From the NCBI GenBank assembly GCA_030593885.1, contig JAUVGH010000017.1, positions 1-41,188 of the forward strand: DNA of 41,188 bases. Reading direction: 5' to 3'. Position 1 is the stretch's first letter. Each line of letters begins with the position of its first letter. Made by a program: the position numbers and the translations under genes. Source of the stretch: Methanomassiliicoccales archaeon. Lineage in GTDB: Archaea > Thermoplasmatota > Thermoplasmata > RBG-16-68-12 > SOIM01. Below the pieces are notes generated by a model, which was given only the letters and a program-made list of their open reading frames with translations, had not been told where the DNA came from and ran no database searches. Shown piece after piece: positions 1-7,765 of this stretch.

Positions 1-6
1 ACGGCA

Positions 7-588
7 ATGTTCAAGAGATTCTTCTATGAATTCGTGGTTCGCGAACTCGAGGACGCCGACACGATTAGACGCTATTTTGATTCTTCAGATGATGGATTCA
101 TTGCTAGATTATGGGAGAAGAGTGAGAATCACAAAGATATCAGGGACTTGATTCATCCGTTTATGAACAGAGGGAGAGAACTGTACAAACCCGCGTACGT
201 ACACCAACATGGTTCAACGCTCCATGCGAGGTCTAATACTGGAAGATTCTTCAAAAGAATCGTCAAAAGTTCTCACGAAGAATTGATGGACATGTCATCC
301 CGCCTGACAGAAGAACTAAGAGAACATTTACCAGAAATCGGTAATCTTGACGTCTTGATTGAGCTGACTCCTGTCGAATCCAGAGAGATTATCGACCTTG
401 ATGGATTTCAGATTTGGGATAGCAAACTCGAAGGATATGAGAGTTCTTCCGTTGAGAGTGCCCAACTGGGCAAATATCTTGATAAGTTTCGAAGATCGTA
501 CATTTTCTGCAAGCCCAAGCATTATAAGAACCTTCAGAATCTTGTTAGGAAAGGAACTCTGAACCGAATATTGGGAGATTTGAATTAG
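7..588 (+). CDS. Hypothetical protein, possibly 5'-partial
   Basis: This 193-residue protein is not recognised. It is charged and mostly helical in appearance, with no membrane segment, no cysteine cluster and no motif that I can tie to a family. The reading frame is open to the left edge of the window, so the ATG at position 7 may be internal and the true start may lie outside. It is read in the same direction as the HsdR_N-like gene that follows after a 186-base gap, but that gene has its own TATA-like box, so the two need not form an operon. Base composition is AT-richer than in the Hdr and NosD regions, like the rest of the accessory segment to about 3900. Confidence 0.6.
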   Translation: MFKRFFYEFVVRELEDADTIRRYFDSSDDGFIARLWEKSENHKDIRDLIHPFMNRGRELYKPAYVHQHGSTLHARSNTGRFFKRIVKSSHEELMDMSSRLTEELREHLPEIGNLDVLIELTPVESREIIDLDGFQIWDSKLEGYESSSVESAQLGKYLDKFRRSYIFCKPKHYKNLQNLVRKGTLNRILGDLN

Positions 589-738
589 AGATGTGGGGAC
601 ACGAAGAAGAAGAGGTATCACATTCCTGCTGCTACTAGGCTAATGCGAATCCTTCATGTTTCTGGACTCATTCTCAGGTGGTTTCCTGATTGCATGTAAG
701 GCTGAAGATGAACTTGTCGTCACTCTCAACATGAGAAG

Positions 739-748
739 GTTTATTATC
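739..748 (+). promoter_or_regulatory. Putative archaeal TATA box
   Basis: The sequence GTTTATTATC is centred about 31 bases before the ATG at 775. This is the spacing expected if transcription starts at or only a few bases before the start codon. AAAGGA just before the ATG could also act as a weak ribosome binding site. Confidence 0.45.
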
Positions 749-774
749 GCTGGGTCTTATGCACAAAGGATAGC

Positions 775-1911
775 ATGACCACGATTTCGAATGACTTGTG
801 GAGGAAGATATCAGAAGTGCTACGATCATCTGAAGACCTGGATGAAGAGAACACAAAACGGAAAATAATCGATCCACTCCTTCTCGAGTTTGGATGGGAC
901 CTCTTTGGCGACAACGTCAGCAAAGCATTCAAACTACAGGTGGGTTCCAAGGTAGAGGAAGTGGACTACGCACTTCTGGTTGACAATTCCCCGAAAGTCT
1001 TCTTGGAAGCAAAGAGATTGAGTTCGAAGCTAACAGACTCAAATGCAAAACAAGTCCTAAGCTATGGAAGGATTGGTGGGGTACGCTGGTGTGTGCTTTC
1101 GAACGGAAGAATATTCAAGATATTCAATAGTGATTGGGGAACCGAGCCTGAAGATGCGTTATTCCGTAGCTTTGAACTGAATCCAAGTAGTTCTCCTCCA
1201 GACGACATTAGTCTTTTGTCGAGAGATCTCATTCGAGGTGGAGAGCTTGATCGGAAGGCGAGAGATTCTCAATTTGACATGAGAGTAAGGGCCGTTCTAT
1301 CCGAAATCCTTGATGAGCTGAGACAAGAAGTTATGAAGAGCGCTCGCAACAAGATATTCTCGAGAGTCAAGCAAGACGTGCCAGGAGCGACCAGGCAAAG
1401 AATTGCCAAGACTGTTGAGCCTATCCTTCAAATCAGATTGGCAGAAGAGGAAGCCGAGCCAGACATCGAGCCGCTTACACCTGCTAGTCGCATTACGACA
1501 GTGAGTCGCAGTGGGATTGACTTGCCCGACGACTTGGTGATAATCTGTCCTGGCAGACCTGCTGGTGCAGAGTGGATGAAGAATCATAATGCCTGGGGAT
1601 ATGTTCGAGTCGGAAGAGAACCCAAATACTTCGCACTCTATGTTTCCAGACCTGTAATGAGCATCGAGTACTTCGCTCAGGTGGACAAGATTATCGATCC
1701 TTCCGATCCAGATTCACCCTCAAGAGACAGATTCAGGAATGACCCTGATTACAGACCGGGAAAGAAGGTCATTGTACTGAAGAGAGGGAGCTTGGTGAAG
1801 CTCGATCCGGGAATACCATTGGGTGAATTAGATAAGGCTGCTATTCAAGGCTTAAGGTACTGTAAACTGGATACATTGAGAAAAGCCATGACCGTAGACG
1901 ACCTTTGGTGA
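775..1911 (+). CDS. HsdR_N-like (type I restriction R-subunit N-terminal) nuclease-domain protein
   Basis: The first 120 residues look like the N-terminal nuclease domain of type I restriction R subunits. An entry segment around residues 25-42 (EENTKRKIIDPLLLEFGW) is followed by Asp64, by FLEAK at 77-81 supplying Glu78 and Lys80, and by Gln93. This order matches the PD-(D/E)XK core D...E-x-K...Q. The helicase motor that a real HsdR carries is absent: the protein has only 378 residues, and the remainder contains a charged helical middle and a C-terminal domain I cannot name. It is therefore a stand-alone member of the family, as often found in archaeal defence or mobile regions. Neighbouring HNH, UDG-like and PD-(D/E)XK genes support a nucleic-acid processing role. 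No methylase or specificity subunit is visible, so a complete restriction system is not claimed. Confidence 0.7.
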   Translation: MTTISNDLWRKISEVLRSSEDLDEENTKRKIIDPLLLEFGWDLFGDNVSKAFKLQVGSKVEEVDYALLVDNSPKVFLEAKRLSSKLTDSNAKQVLSYGRIGGVRWCVLSNGRIFKIFNSDWGTEPEDALFRSFELNPSSSPPDDISLLSRDLIRGGELDRKARDSQFDMRVRAVLSEILDELRQEVMKSARNKIFSRVKQDVPGATRQRIAKTVEPILQIRLAEEEAEPDIEPLTPASRITTVSRSGIDLPDDLVIICPGRPAGAEWMKNHNAWGYVRVGREPKYFALYVSRPVMSIEYFAQVDKIIDPSDPDSPSRDRFRNDPDYRPGKKVIVLKRGSLVKLDPGIPLGELDKAAIQGLRYCKLDTLRKAMTVDDLW

Positions 1912-1969
1912 GATGCGACAATGCATGATGAGGGCCTTTCGGATCGGTTTTGATATCCTCTGTCCAGTG

Positions 1970-2320
1970 TTATTCTTCTTCCGAATTGTCGATTCTATAC
2001 GAAATCACTCTCTCTTCGTAGTCGTTCCACAAGTCCTTTCGCAGAATGTCCTCCATCGAGTAGGGATATTCTTCTTCGTTGGCCCAATCCATGAACTCCC
2101 TAAATGAGTCAAACCTTGCATATTCGTTCTTCCAGATCATTCTAAGCTCAGACATCGATATTCTTCCGTTGTCAACGAGCGAATGATGTGTCGGGCACAA
2201 CGCAATTGCCTCCGTTCCTCCCTTTGTCTCCGGCTTCGGAAAATGTGCTCCATGTGTCAGTCGATCTTCTCCGCAGACTATGCAGGGCTTCTGAATCCCC
2301 TTTCCTTTCGACCTTTCCAT
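1970..2320 (-). CDS. HNH-endonuclease-like zinc protein
   Basis: A small protein of 116 residues with a CIVC knuckle near the N-terminus, then HGAH and ALCPTHH. This Cys-x2-Cys ... His ... Cys-x2-His-His pattern is the treble-clef zinc/HNH arrangement, in which a His contributes to catalysis and the others hold metal. The second half is acidic and helical and not recognised. The start at 2320 is favoured over the in-frame TTG just before it because a strong GGAGGG site lies seven bases upstream; a TATA-like CATAAATTT follows further upstream. It is transcribed against its neighbours. It could be a nuclease, or a zinc protein that has lost activity. Confidence 0.65.
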   Translation of the reverse strand: MERSKGKGIQKPCIVCGEDRLTHGAHFPKPETKGGTEAIALCPTHHSLVDNGRISMSELRMIWKNEYARFDSFREFMDWANEEEYPYSMEDILRKDLWNDYEERVISYRIDNSEEE

Positions 2321-2465
2321 CAATCTTCCCTCCTCAAGTTCTGAGTCGAAATTTATGCGTCTTCAACAATAATACACTTTTGGTGAATGATCTGATTCAG
2401 GCCATAGTCCTTCAAGCGGAAAGTCTCAAAGGTAATCCTTATGAAAGGGTCCGAGTATTTCTCCG

Positions 2466-2474
2466 AAGGAGGTG
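2466..2474 (+). promoter_or_regulatory. Strong ribosome binding site deciding the UDG-like start
   Basis: AAGGAGGTG is nearly a full anti-Shine-Dalgarno match and ends six bases before the ATG at 2481. The in-frame GTG at 2472 lies inside the site itself and is therefore unlikely to be the start. Confidence 0.6.
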
Positions 2475-2480
2475 AAAACG

Positions 2481-3212
2481 ATGCTCACTGTGTTACGTGA
2501 GATACAGAGGAGAATGGAGTCCAACAATGGAGAGGAGAGGGGAAATTGTGAGAATTGTCCGCTGGTGGAATATCACACTGGACCAGTCTTCATAGAACAC
2601 AAAGGGGCGGCAACACCAAAAGTGGTCATAATATCTGAAAGTCCAGCTGGATTCAAGAAAATCGATTGGGACTTCTCAAGGTTAAATGAGTGGACGGAAG
2701 GAAGACTGAACTCGGTTAAGAGTCCCCCTGAAGAGGATAGAATTGGACGATGGGGGTCATTCACTGAGTTCTTGGGAGACTTGACCGACTACAATATGGT
2801 GCCTAAGTCCGAGACGCATGCCTCGATTGGAGACATATACTGGACGCATGCAGTCAAGTGCTTCATTCAGCGGAAAGGAGAATCTCTTCGAGAGGCGAAG
2901 AATAGATTGAAGAGGGATGGCAGAAAATTCGATGAGGCAAGTAGGTGCTGTGCAGAATATCTGAGAGAAGAAGTCAGAGTCGCTGAACCTGAACTCACCA
3001 TAATGATAGGCGAAAAGGCCTTTGATGCGTTGATGCCTAGCAACAAGGAAAGGCTGATTGGAGAATCAGTGTCTAAAGGTGAGTTGATCTTTACGTATCA
3101 TCCAAATGCTCCGAAGAAGCGTGATGTGAAGATTGAAGGATTCAATTATGCAAGAGAGAGATTGAGGAATCATCTGAGTTATGAATGCGATATCAAACCT
3201 GAGGGGGGTTGA
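2481..3212 (+). CDS. Uracil-DNA glycosylase superfamily protein with 4Fe-4S-type cysteines
   Basis: Several landmarks of the iron-sulfur UDG families (4/5) appear in order: NCENCPL with Cys23 and Cys26, the active-site-like SESPAG at 52-57 after a hydrophobic strand (the family has GEAPG), HAVKC at about 123-127, CCAEYL at 156-161, PELTIMIG before a helix, and a closing TYHPN at about 205-209 equivalent to the HPS motif. At 243 residues it is longer than typical family 4 enzymes, with an insertion around residues 60-115. The active-site loop differs from the consensus, so it may act on another base or work in defence rather than housekeeping repair. It overlaps the next gene by four bases (TTGA), so the two are translationally coupled. 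Confidence 0.7.
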   Translation: MLTVLREIQRRMESNNGEERGNCENCPLVEYHTGPVFIEHKGAATPKVVIISESPAGFKKIDWDFSRLNEWTEGRLNSVKSPPEEDRIGRWGSFTEFLGDLTDYNMVPKSETHASIGDIYWTHAVKCFIQRKGESLREAKNRLKRDGRKFDEASRCCAEYLREEVRVAEPELTIMIGEKAFDALMPSNKERLIGESVSKGELIFTYHPNAPKKRDVKIEGFNYARERLRNHLSYECDIKPEGG

Positions 3213-3895
3213 GGCATTTGAAAGGACCTTTCATTCTCGGCGACAAGCGACGCAGGTTTATACCTCAGCTCTTTGAGGAATGGGACAAAATCATTTGTGA
3301 CTATGAGAACAAACTAGACAACGACTTGCCTTACGCATACGGAGAACGCACGAATGTTGGCATTCTTGCGTTAGCTGCGAAGAGAATTGGTGGATATCCG
3401 CTCGAGGAGTACTCTACTGTCAAAGGAAGCAAGAAGGACAAAGGGGCTGGCCGGGCAGATCTATGGATTCGAGACAAGAACGAGAACGGATGGGATTTTG
3501 AGGCGAAGCATCTTTGGAGGTCCTTCTTCCGACCGAGGAATCTAACAAGCGTCACTGCAGAATATCTTGATGAGGCTGTCTACGATGTCAAACAATTGAC
3601 ATACCCGTCCCGATATCAAGTTGGACTTGTGTTCCTTACATTGTACACAAGATCCAATAAGGAGGTTGAACACACTCTGAATCGATTTGATGGCGGAGTA
3701 AGCGAGTTCAAAGATAAACTTCGTGATTTGCATTCAAAACTTGAGTCTGGAGGATATGAAGGAGAACATTACATCGCTGCTCATTTTGCCACACTGGACC
3801 TTCTGAATAGCACGAAAAGCAACGACGACAATAGTTGGCATGATTACTACGGGGGAATTGTTGCCATCTGCAGGTTTTGGGAGCCCGAGAAGTAG
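3209..3895 (+). CDS. PD-(D/E)XK-like nuclease-fold protein
   Basis: A 228-residue protein with GRADLWIRD followed by WDFEAK, giving Asp84, Glu98 and Lys100 with one residue between the last two. That is the D...E-x-K signature of restriction-endonuclease-fold enzymes. The rest is not recognised at family level. The TTG start at 3209 is chosen because it overlaps the stop of the UDG-like gene and follows a purine-rich GAGGGGGG; a second TTG at 3218 is possible. Coupling with a base-excision-type glycosylase suggests that one protein marks or opens modified DNA and the other cleaves it, but this is inference. No methyltransferase lies next to it. Confidence 0.55.
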   Translation: MRHLKGPFILGDKRRRFIPQLFEEWDKIICDYENKLDNDLPYAYGERTNVGILALAAKRIGGYPLEEYSTVKGSKKDKGAGRADLWIRDKNENGWDFEAKHLWRSFFRPRNLTSVTAEYLDEAVYDVKQLTYPSRYQVGLVFLTLYTRSNKEVEHTLNRFDGGVSEFKDKLRDLHSKLESGGYEGEHYIAAHFATLDLLNSTKSNDDNSWHDYYGGIVAICRFWEPEK

Positions 3896-3904
3896 CAGTC
3901 TCAA

Positions 3905-4000
3905 TCAAAGGCACTGTTTCGACTCCTCTAAAGCGAAGAATGAACCCCTCGTCCTTTCCATCTCCACCAATTCCAGCCCCAACTCCAAATCCCTAACGTA
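3905..4000 (-). pseudogene. Relic of the C-terminal part of an HdrB/HdrD (CCG-domain) gene
   Basis: Read on the minus strand, this stretch encodes GLELVEMER followed by TRGSFFA. The same motif, GLELVEMERNRESSLCC, occurs before the second CCG cysteine pair of the HdrC-HdrB fusion at 12578-13717. In the relic the cysteines that should follow are absent and a stop codon comes shortly after. The reading frame upstream carries no recognisable Hdr sequence. I read it as a short decayed duplicate; the length supported by similarity is only about 25 codons. Confidence 0.5.
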
Positions 4001-4042
4001 ATCCTTTAATGCCAAAAACCCGAATCCTCCACAAGGAGGTTG

Positions 4043-4153
4043 ATGCAAATCAAGCTGAACGCGGCGTTGGAGGGATCGAAGACCATGCCGATCAGTCTCC
4101 TTCTCTCGCAATCCAGATACAACCGATCCAATGACGGGGTGGTGGCCACATGA
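4043..4153 (+). CDS. Possible 36-residue leader ORF ahead of the NosD-like gene
   Basis: An ATG at 4043 follows a near-perfect AAGGAGGTTG ribosome binding site with two bases between. The frame stays open for 36 codons and its TGA overlaps the ATG of the next gene (ATGA at 4150-4153). This is the geometry of a translationally coupled short gene. The product is a basic peptide with no recognised domain. It may be the 5' stub of a disrupted gene whose start signals now drive the NosD-like gene. Confidence 0.35.
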   Translation: MQIKLNAALEGSKTMPISLLLSQSRYNRSNDGVVAT

Positions 4154-6927
4154 GAAGGAAGAAGGCAGCCCGATTAGTAGCGATGCTCGTCTTCACGAGC
4201 ACGTTCTACCTGTGCCTTTCCATCCTCCCCGAACCTGCAAAGGCCACCACCTTTTACGTCGGAGGATCCGGCCCCGGGAACTTCACATCGATACAAACCG
4301 CCATATCCGCCGCAACTAAAGGCGACACCGTCTTCGTCTACAACGGGACCTACTTCGAGCACATCAGCATCACCAAACCGCTTTCGCTCATCGGAGAACG
4401 GAAGGAGACCACGAGGATAATCAGCAACGGTAGCGCAGAGGTGGTCAAGGTGACCGGGAACTGGGTGAACATCTCCGGCTTCACCATCGAGAACAGCGAT
4501 AATTACATCTCAATCCGGCTCAGTGGTTCCGAGAACACCAGTCTGACATCGAACGACTTCGGGGTCAAAGGCGTCTACATATACGGGACCAGGATGAAGG
4601 ACTGGAACACCCACAACATTGATGACACGAACACCGTCAACGGCAGGCCCGTCTACTACTGGAAAAACGTCACCGGTGGTACCGTTCCAACTGGTGCGGG
4701 ACAGGTGATCCTAGCCAATTGTACAGGGGTTTCGGTGAAGGATCAGAACATCTCTGGGGTCTACACTGGGATACTTCTGGGATTCTCATCCGGCAACAGG
4801 ATCTCGAACGTGACCATATCGGAATCAAGAGTCGGCGTAGACCTGAGGAACTCCCATGGGAACATATTCGAGAACAGTCTTCTTATTGAAAACAGAATTG
4901 GATTCGCATCCTCAAAATCCGACGCCAGTCTGATCGCCAACAACAGCATTTCAGAATCCCTTTACGGGATTTGGATCTGGGAATCCAAGAACAACACCAT
5001 TTCCAACAACACGATCTTCAACAACAGCCACGGAGCTTACATCTCCTATTCGGACAACAACACGGTGGTGGACAACAACTTCTCCGGAAGCCCCTTCTCG
5101 GACCTATGGCTCCAACATACAGACGGGAACAGAATCGAGAACAACACATTCATATCGGACCTGTGGAGACCTTTGGGGGACGAGTGGTACAAGGGCGGAT
5201 GGAGCATCAGGCTTTCCGTTGGGAGCAACAGTTCTGTATTGAACAACCGAATCTGGAGCTACAGGCAGGGAATGCTCGTGTGGGAGCAGACATACACGAC
5301 CGTTCTGAACAACACGATATCGGGCGGTGGGATTGAGATCTTGGGCCGTTCTCTCGAGTACTGGAACACTCACATCATCGACACAACGAATACGGTCAAC
5401 GGCAGACCCGTGAGATACTGGAAGAACATTACGGGAGGAACGGTTCCTTTGGACGCAGGTCAGGTCATCTTGGCGAACAGCACCGATGTTCTCGTCGAGA
5501 ACCAGAACGTGTACAACACCAGTACCGGGATCTACATGGCCTTCTCCCAAGGGAATAAAGTGGTCCACAACATCGTCACAGGTAGTGAAAATGGCTTCGG
5601 TATGTACAACTCCGCCAACAGTTACATGTCCAACAACACCGCATTGAACAACTCATATGGTATCGGCGTGGGAGGCACCAACAACACCATAGCCGGCAAT
5701 ACAATCGGAAACAGTGTTCTGGGAATGGGTGTGGGGGATTGCAGCAATTGTACGGTGGCCGACAACACAATCTACCTCAGTGATGAGAACGCGCTCAGAA
5801 TGCTCTATTCAGAGAACGTCACAATCAGAGACAACAACTTTCTTGACAACGTGGGGGGCATCAAGGTCTGGTATTCAAACAACAACAAGATCTACCATAA
5901 CAACTTCATCGGGAACCAGGTGCAGGCCTACAATCACCTCTATCCGAACGTTAACCAGTGGGACGATGGCTACCCTTCGGGCGGCAACTACTGGGACGAT
6001 TACACAGGAGTGGATGTGAAGAGCGGCCCGGGCCAGGACATACCCGGCAGTGACGGCTGGGGGGACACTCCCTACGCAATCGACGCGGACAGTCAGGACA
6101 GGTACCCTTCCATGTATCCCTTTGGTTATCCTCAGACGCCAGATATACTTCGAGCAACCCTCACAGGAAATGACCTGGAGAACGTCACCATCGAGTGGTC
6201 CCTCTCCCCCGATGACGGGGCTGGTCTGAGAACGGTGGTAGGGTACAGGGTATTCAGGAACACCACATACAATTTCAGGGGACTGCACTATGAATCGATC
6301 GCCACGATTCCCAATGGCACCACGTCCTTCGTCGACATCCAGACGGGTGAAGGGGATCCGAGCAACTACTTCTATCAGGTCTGTGCGGTCGACGTGGCCA
6401 ACAGAACGGCGTGTCCGAGGACCCAGGCAGGGAAGTTCACTGAATCTCTCTCCAATGGAATGAACCTGGTATCCATCCCGTTGAAGCAGTCGGATGAAGG
6501 CATAGACATGGTATTCCAGACCGTCGATTGGGAGGAGGCCTGGACATACGACTCGAACACAAGCATATGGGATTCGCACATGAAGTCAAAGCCCTACCTT
6601 GGCGTCCTGAAGTCCATTTCTCGGATTGAAGGCATCTGGCTGAACGTCACTCAGGATTCCAACATGACCGTTGCAGGACTTGTTCTGTTCGAGACGGCAA
6701 TCCAACTGAGATCGGGATGGAACCTCGTCGGCTTTCCCTCCTTCGGCCTCAATCTCTCAGTGGGAGACCTGAAGAACGTCACAGGAGCGACACATGTTGA
6801 AGGATTCGCTGCCTCAACTCCTCCATACTTCCTGAGGAGACTTCCAGATAACGAGAGACTTGGACCGGGGAACGGGTACTGGATCCACGTGGAGAGCGAC
6901 GTGACCTGGATCATCCGCAATTCCTAA
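4150..6927 (+). CDS. Secreted NosD-like right-handed beta-helix surface protein
   Basis: The N-terminus is basic (MRRKKAAR) and followed by a hydrophobic stretch ending at about residue 34, a clear export signal. The mature protein opens with the FYVGGSGPGNFTSIQ type motif of NosD-like proteins and then has many Asn-rich PbH1 turns up to about residue 620. Inside are two copies of a module with NTVNGRPV..YWKN and GAGQVILAN. A WDDGYPSGGNYW loop closes the helix. Then come a fibronectin-type-III-like segment (about 665-755) and a C-terminal domain with GMNLVSIPLK and GWNLVGFPS repeats. Unlike the other three NosD-like proteins here it has no C-terminal membrane anchor. The family name reflects NosD of nitrous oxide reductase, but no nos genes are present; an adhesin or carbohydrate-binding role is more likely. 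Confidence 0.8.
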   Translation: MRRKKAARLVAMLVFTSTFYLCLSILPEPAKATTFYVGGSGPGNFTSIQTAISAATKGDTVFVYNGTYFEHISITKPLSLIGERKETTRIISNGSAEVVKVTGNWVNISGFTIENSDNYISIRLSGSENTSLTSNDFGVKGVYIYGTRMKDWNTHNIDDTNTVNGRPVYYWKNVTGGTVPTGAGQVILANCTGVSVKDQNISGVYTGILLGFSSGNRISNVTISESRVGVDLRNSHGNIFENSLLIENRIGFASSKSDASLIANNSISESLYGIWIWESKNNTISNNTIFNNSHGAYISYSDNNTVVDNNFSGSPFSDLWLQHTDGNRIENNTFISDLWRPLGDEWYKGGWSIRLSVGSNSSVLNNRIWSYRQGMLVWEQTYTTVLNNTISGGGIEILGRSLEYWNTHIIDTTNTVNGRPVRYWKNITGGTVPLDAGQVILANSTDVLVENQNVYNTSTGIYMAFSQGNKVVHNIVTGSENGFGMYNSANSYMSNNTALNNSYGIGVGGTNNTIAGNTIGNSVLGMGVGDCSNCTVADNTIYLSDENALRMLYSENVTIRDNNFLDNVGGIKVWYSNNNKIYHNNFIGNQVQAYNHLYPNVNQWDDGYPSGGNYWDDYTGVDVKSGPGQDIPGSDGWGDTPYAIDADSQDRYPSMYPFGYPQTPDILRATLTGNDLENVTIEWSLSPDDGAGLRTVVGYRVFRNTTYNFRGLHYESIATIPNGTTSFVDIQTGEGDPSNYFYQVCAVDVANRTACPRTQAGKFTESLSNGMNLVSIPLKQSDEGIDMVFQTVDWEEAWTYDSNTSIWDSHMKSKPYLGVLKSISRIEGIWLNVTQDSNMTVAGLVLFETAIQLRSGWNLVGFPSFGLNLSVGDLKNVTGATHVEGFAASTPPYFLRRLPDNERLGPGNGYWIHVESDVTWIIRNS

Positions 6928-6978
6928 CGCCCTCACAACACATCATATCCAGACCTACTCCAATTTCCTGATGCAACT

Positions 6979-6987
6979 CTTAAATAG
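6979..6987 (+). promoter_or_regulatory. Putative TATA box of the ubiquitin-like operon
   Basis: CTTAAATAG lies about 39 bases before the ATG at 7022. This predicts a transcript start near 7010 and leaves room for the GGAGG at 7010-7014 as ribosome binding site. It argues against the longer in-frame start at 6971, which would lie upstream of the TATA box. Confidence 0.5.
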
Positions 6988-7021
6988 AACATATCCCAAT
7001 CCATTTGCTGGAGGCCGATGC

Positions 7022-7261
7022 ATGCTGTTGAAGAGGATCTCAGCAAAAGTGATTGGCACTCACAAGAGCAAGATATTCACCATAGACATCGCGGACGGTA
7101 CCACCCCGAGGGACATCAAGAAGCAGATAAACATACCCAAATCATACCGAACGTTCAGAAGGAAGACCAAGGAGTTCCTTTCGGACACCGACGACCTGGG
7201 GAACGTGCTGGAGACGGGGGAGCTCATAGAATTCTCGCCTGAAGCCAAGTTCGGGGCATGA
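7022..7261 (+). CDS. Small ubiquitin-like (beta-grasp) protein
   Basis: The protein has 79 residues, the size of ubiquitin. It opens with two strands joined by a short turn (ISAKVIG, SKIFTIDIADG), continues with a helix beginning TTPRDIKKQI, and closes with strands around GELIEFSP. This strand-strand-helix-strand order is the beta-grasp fold. The C-terminus is KFGA: a single Gly followed by Ala, not the Gly-Gly of ubiquitin, SAMP, MoaD or ThiS, so either the last residue is removed or activation uses another terminus. The start at 7022 has GGAGG eight bases before it. It is the first gene of an operon with E2-like, JAB-type and E1-like genes, and this is the main reason for assigning a modifier role rather than a sulfur carrier. 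Confidence 0.65.
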   Translation: MLLKRISAKVIGTHKSKIFTIDIADGTTPRDIKKQINIPKSYRTFRRKTKEFLSDTDDLGNVLETGELIEFSPEAKFGA

Positions 7262-7264
7262 AGT

Positions 7265-7765
7265 ATGAGCGAGACATCCTTTTGGAGAAAGATCGCGTCA
7301 CATCTGCCCGTGATCCAGAGAAGGCGGAGGGTCCGCGTGGCACACATCGTGGAGGTTTACGACGAGCCGATAACAGTGTACCCCCAGCGCCCCAAGAAGA
7401 AGCTGTTCAGACGGGTGAGGACGCCCACGAAGGTCGTCGGCAGGATAGGCACCATAGACCAGAGCAAGGACCTCTCGAGATTGGGCTGGAAGCCGGTGAG
7501 CGACGGATACGTGGGATACGTGCACTACAAAGGAGAACCCATAAAGGCCCGGCTGAAACTGCGTTACGGGAGGGAGTTCCACATCTACCTGCACAAGCCG
7601 GACAAGGAGATCTTCAACAAGCACGACCTTCAGTGTCTCAATTACAGCGGGAGGGGATGGTACTACGTCCACATGCTGAAGGGGAAGGAAGGGAACGGGA
7701 ATCCACTGGCCCTGATCAACTGCGTGCAGGACAAGCTGAGCAACAGCGAGAAGGAGGAGAATTAA
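7265..7765 (+). CDS. E2/UBC-like candidate conjugating protein
   Basis: A 166-residue protein with a very basic N-terminus (RRRRVR, RPKKK). The second half resembles a ubiquitin-conjugating core: strands ending in IYLHKP (His110, Pro112), then HDLQCL with Cys124 in the position of the E2 catalytic cysteine, a Trp at 132, and a closing helix NPLALINCVQDKL. This follows the E2 order of HP, Cys-Leu, Trp and a helix. Overall similarity is weak and the call leans on position: three bases after the ubiquitin-like gene and abutting the JAB gene. If correct, Cys124 carries the thioester. It could instead be an unrelated basic adaptor or substrate protein. Confidence 0.45.
   Translation: MSETSFWRKIASHLPVIQRRRRVRVAHIVEVYDEPITVYPQRPKKKLFRRVRTPTKVVGRIGTIDQSKDLSRLGWKPVSDGYVGYVHYKGEPIKARLKLRYGREFHIYLHKPDKEIFNKHDLQCLNYSGRGWYYVHMLKGKEGNGNPLALINCVQDKLSNSEKEEN

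Noticed and set aside
4043-4153. Fragment of a Cas6-like gene
   Set aside because: The N-terminal MQIKL resembles the start of Cas6 only superficially, and there are no CRISPR repeats or cas genes in the window.
4150-6927. True NosD of nitrous oxide reduction
   Set aside because: No nosZ, nosF or nosY genes and no copper motif; the match is to the beta-helix repeats only.
6971-7021. Upstream extension of the ubiquitin-like protein from ATG 6971
   Set aside because: This start lies ahead of the predicted TATA box, adds an unstructured segment and has no ribosome binding site; ATG 7022 has GGAGG at a normal distance.
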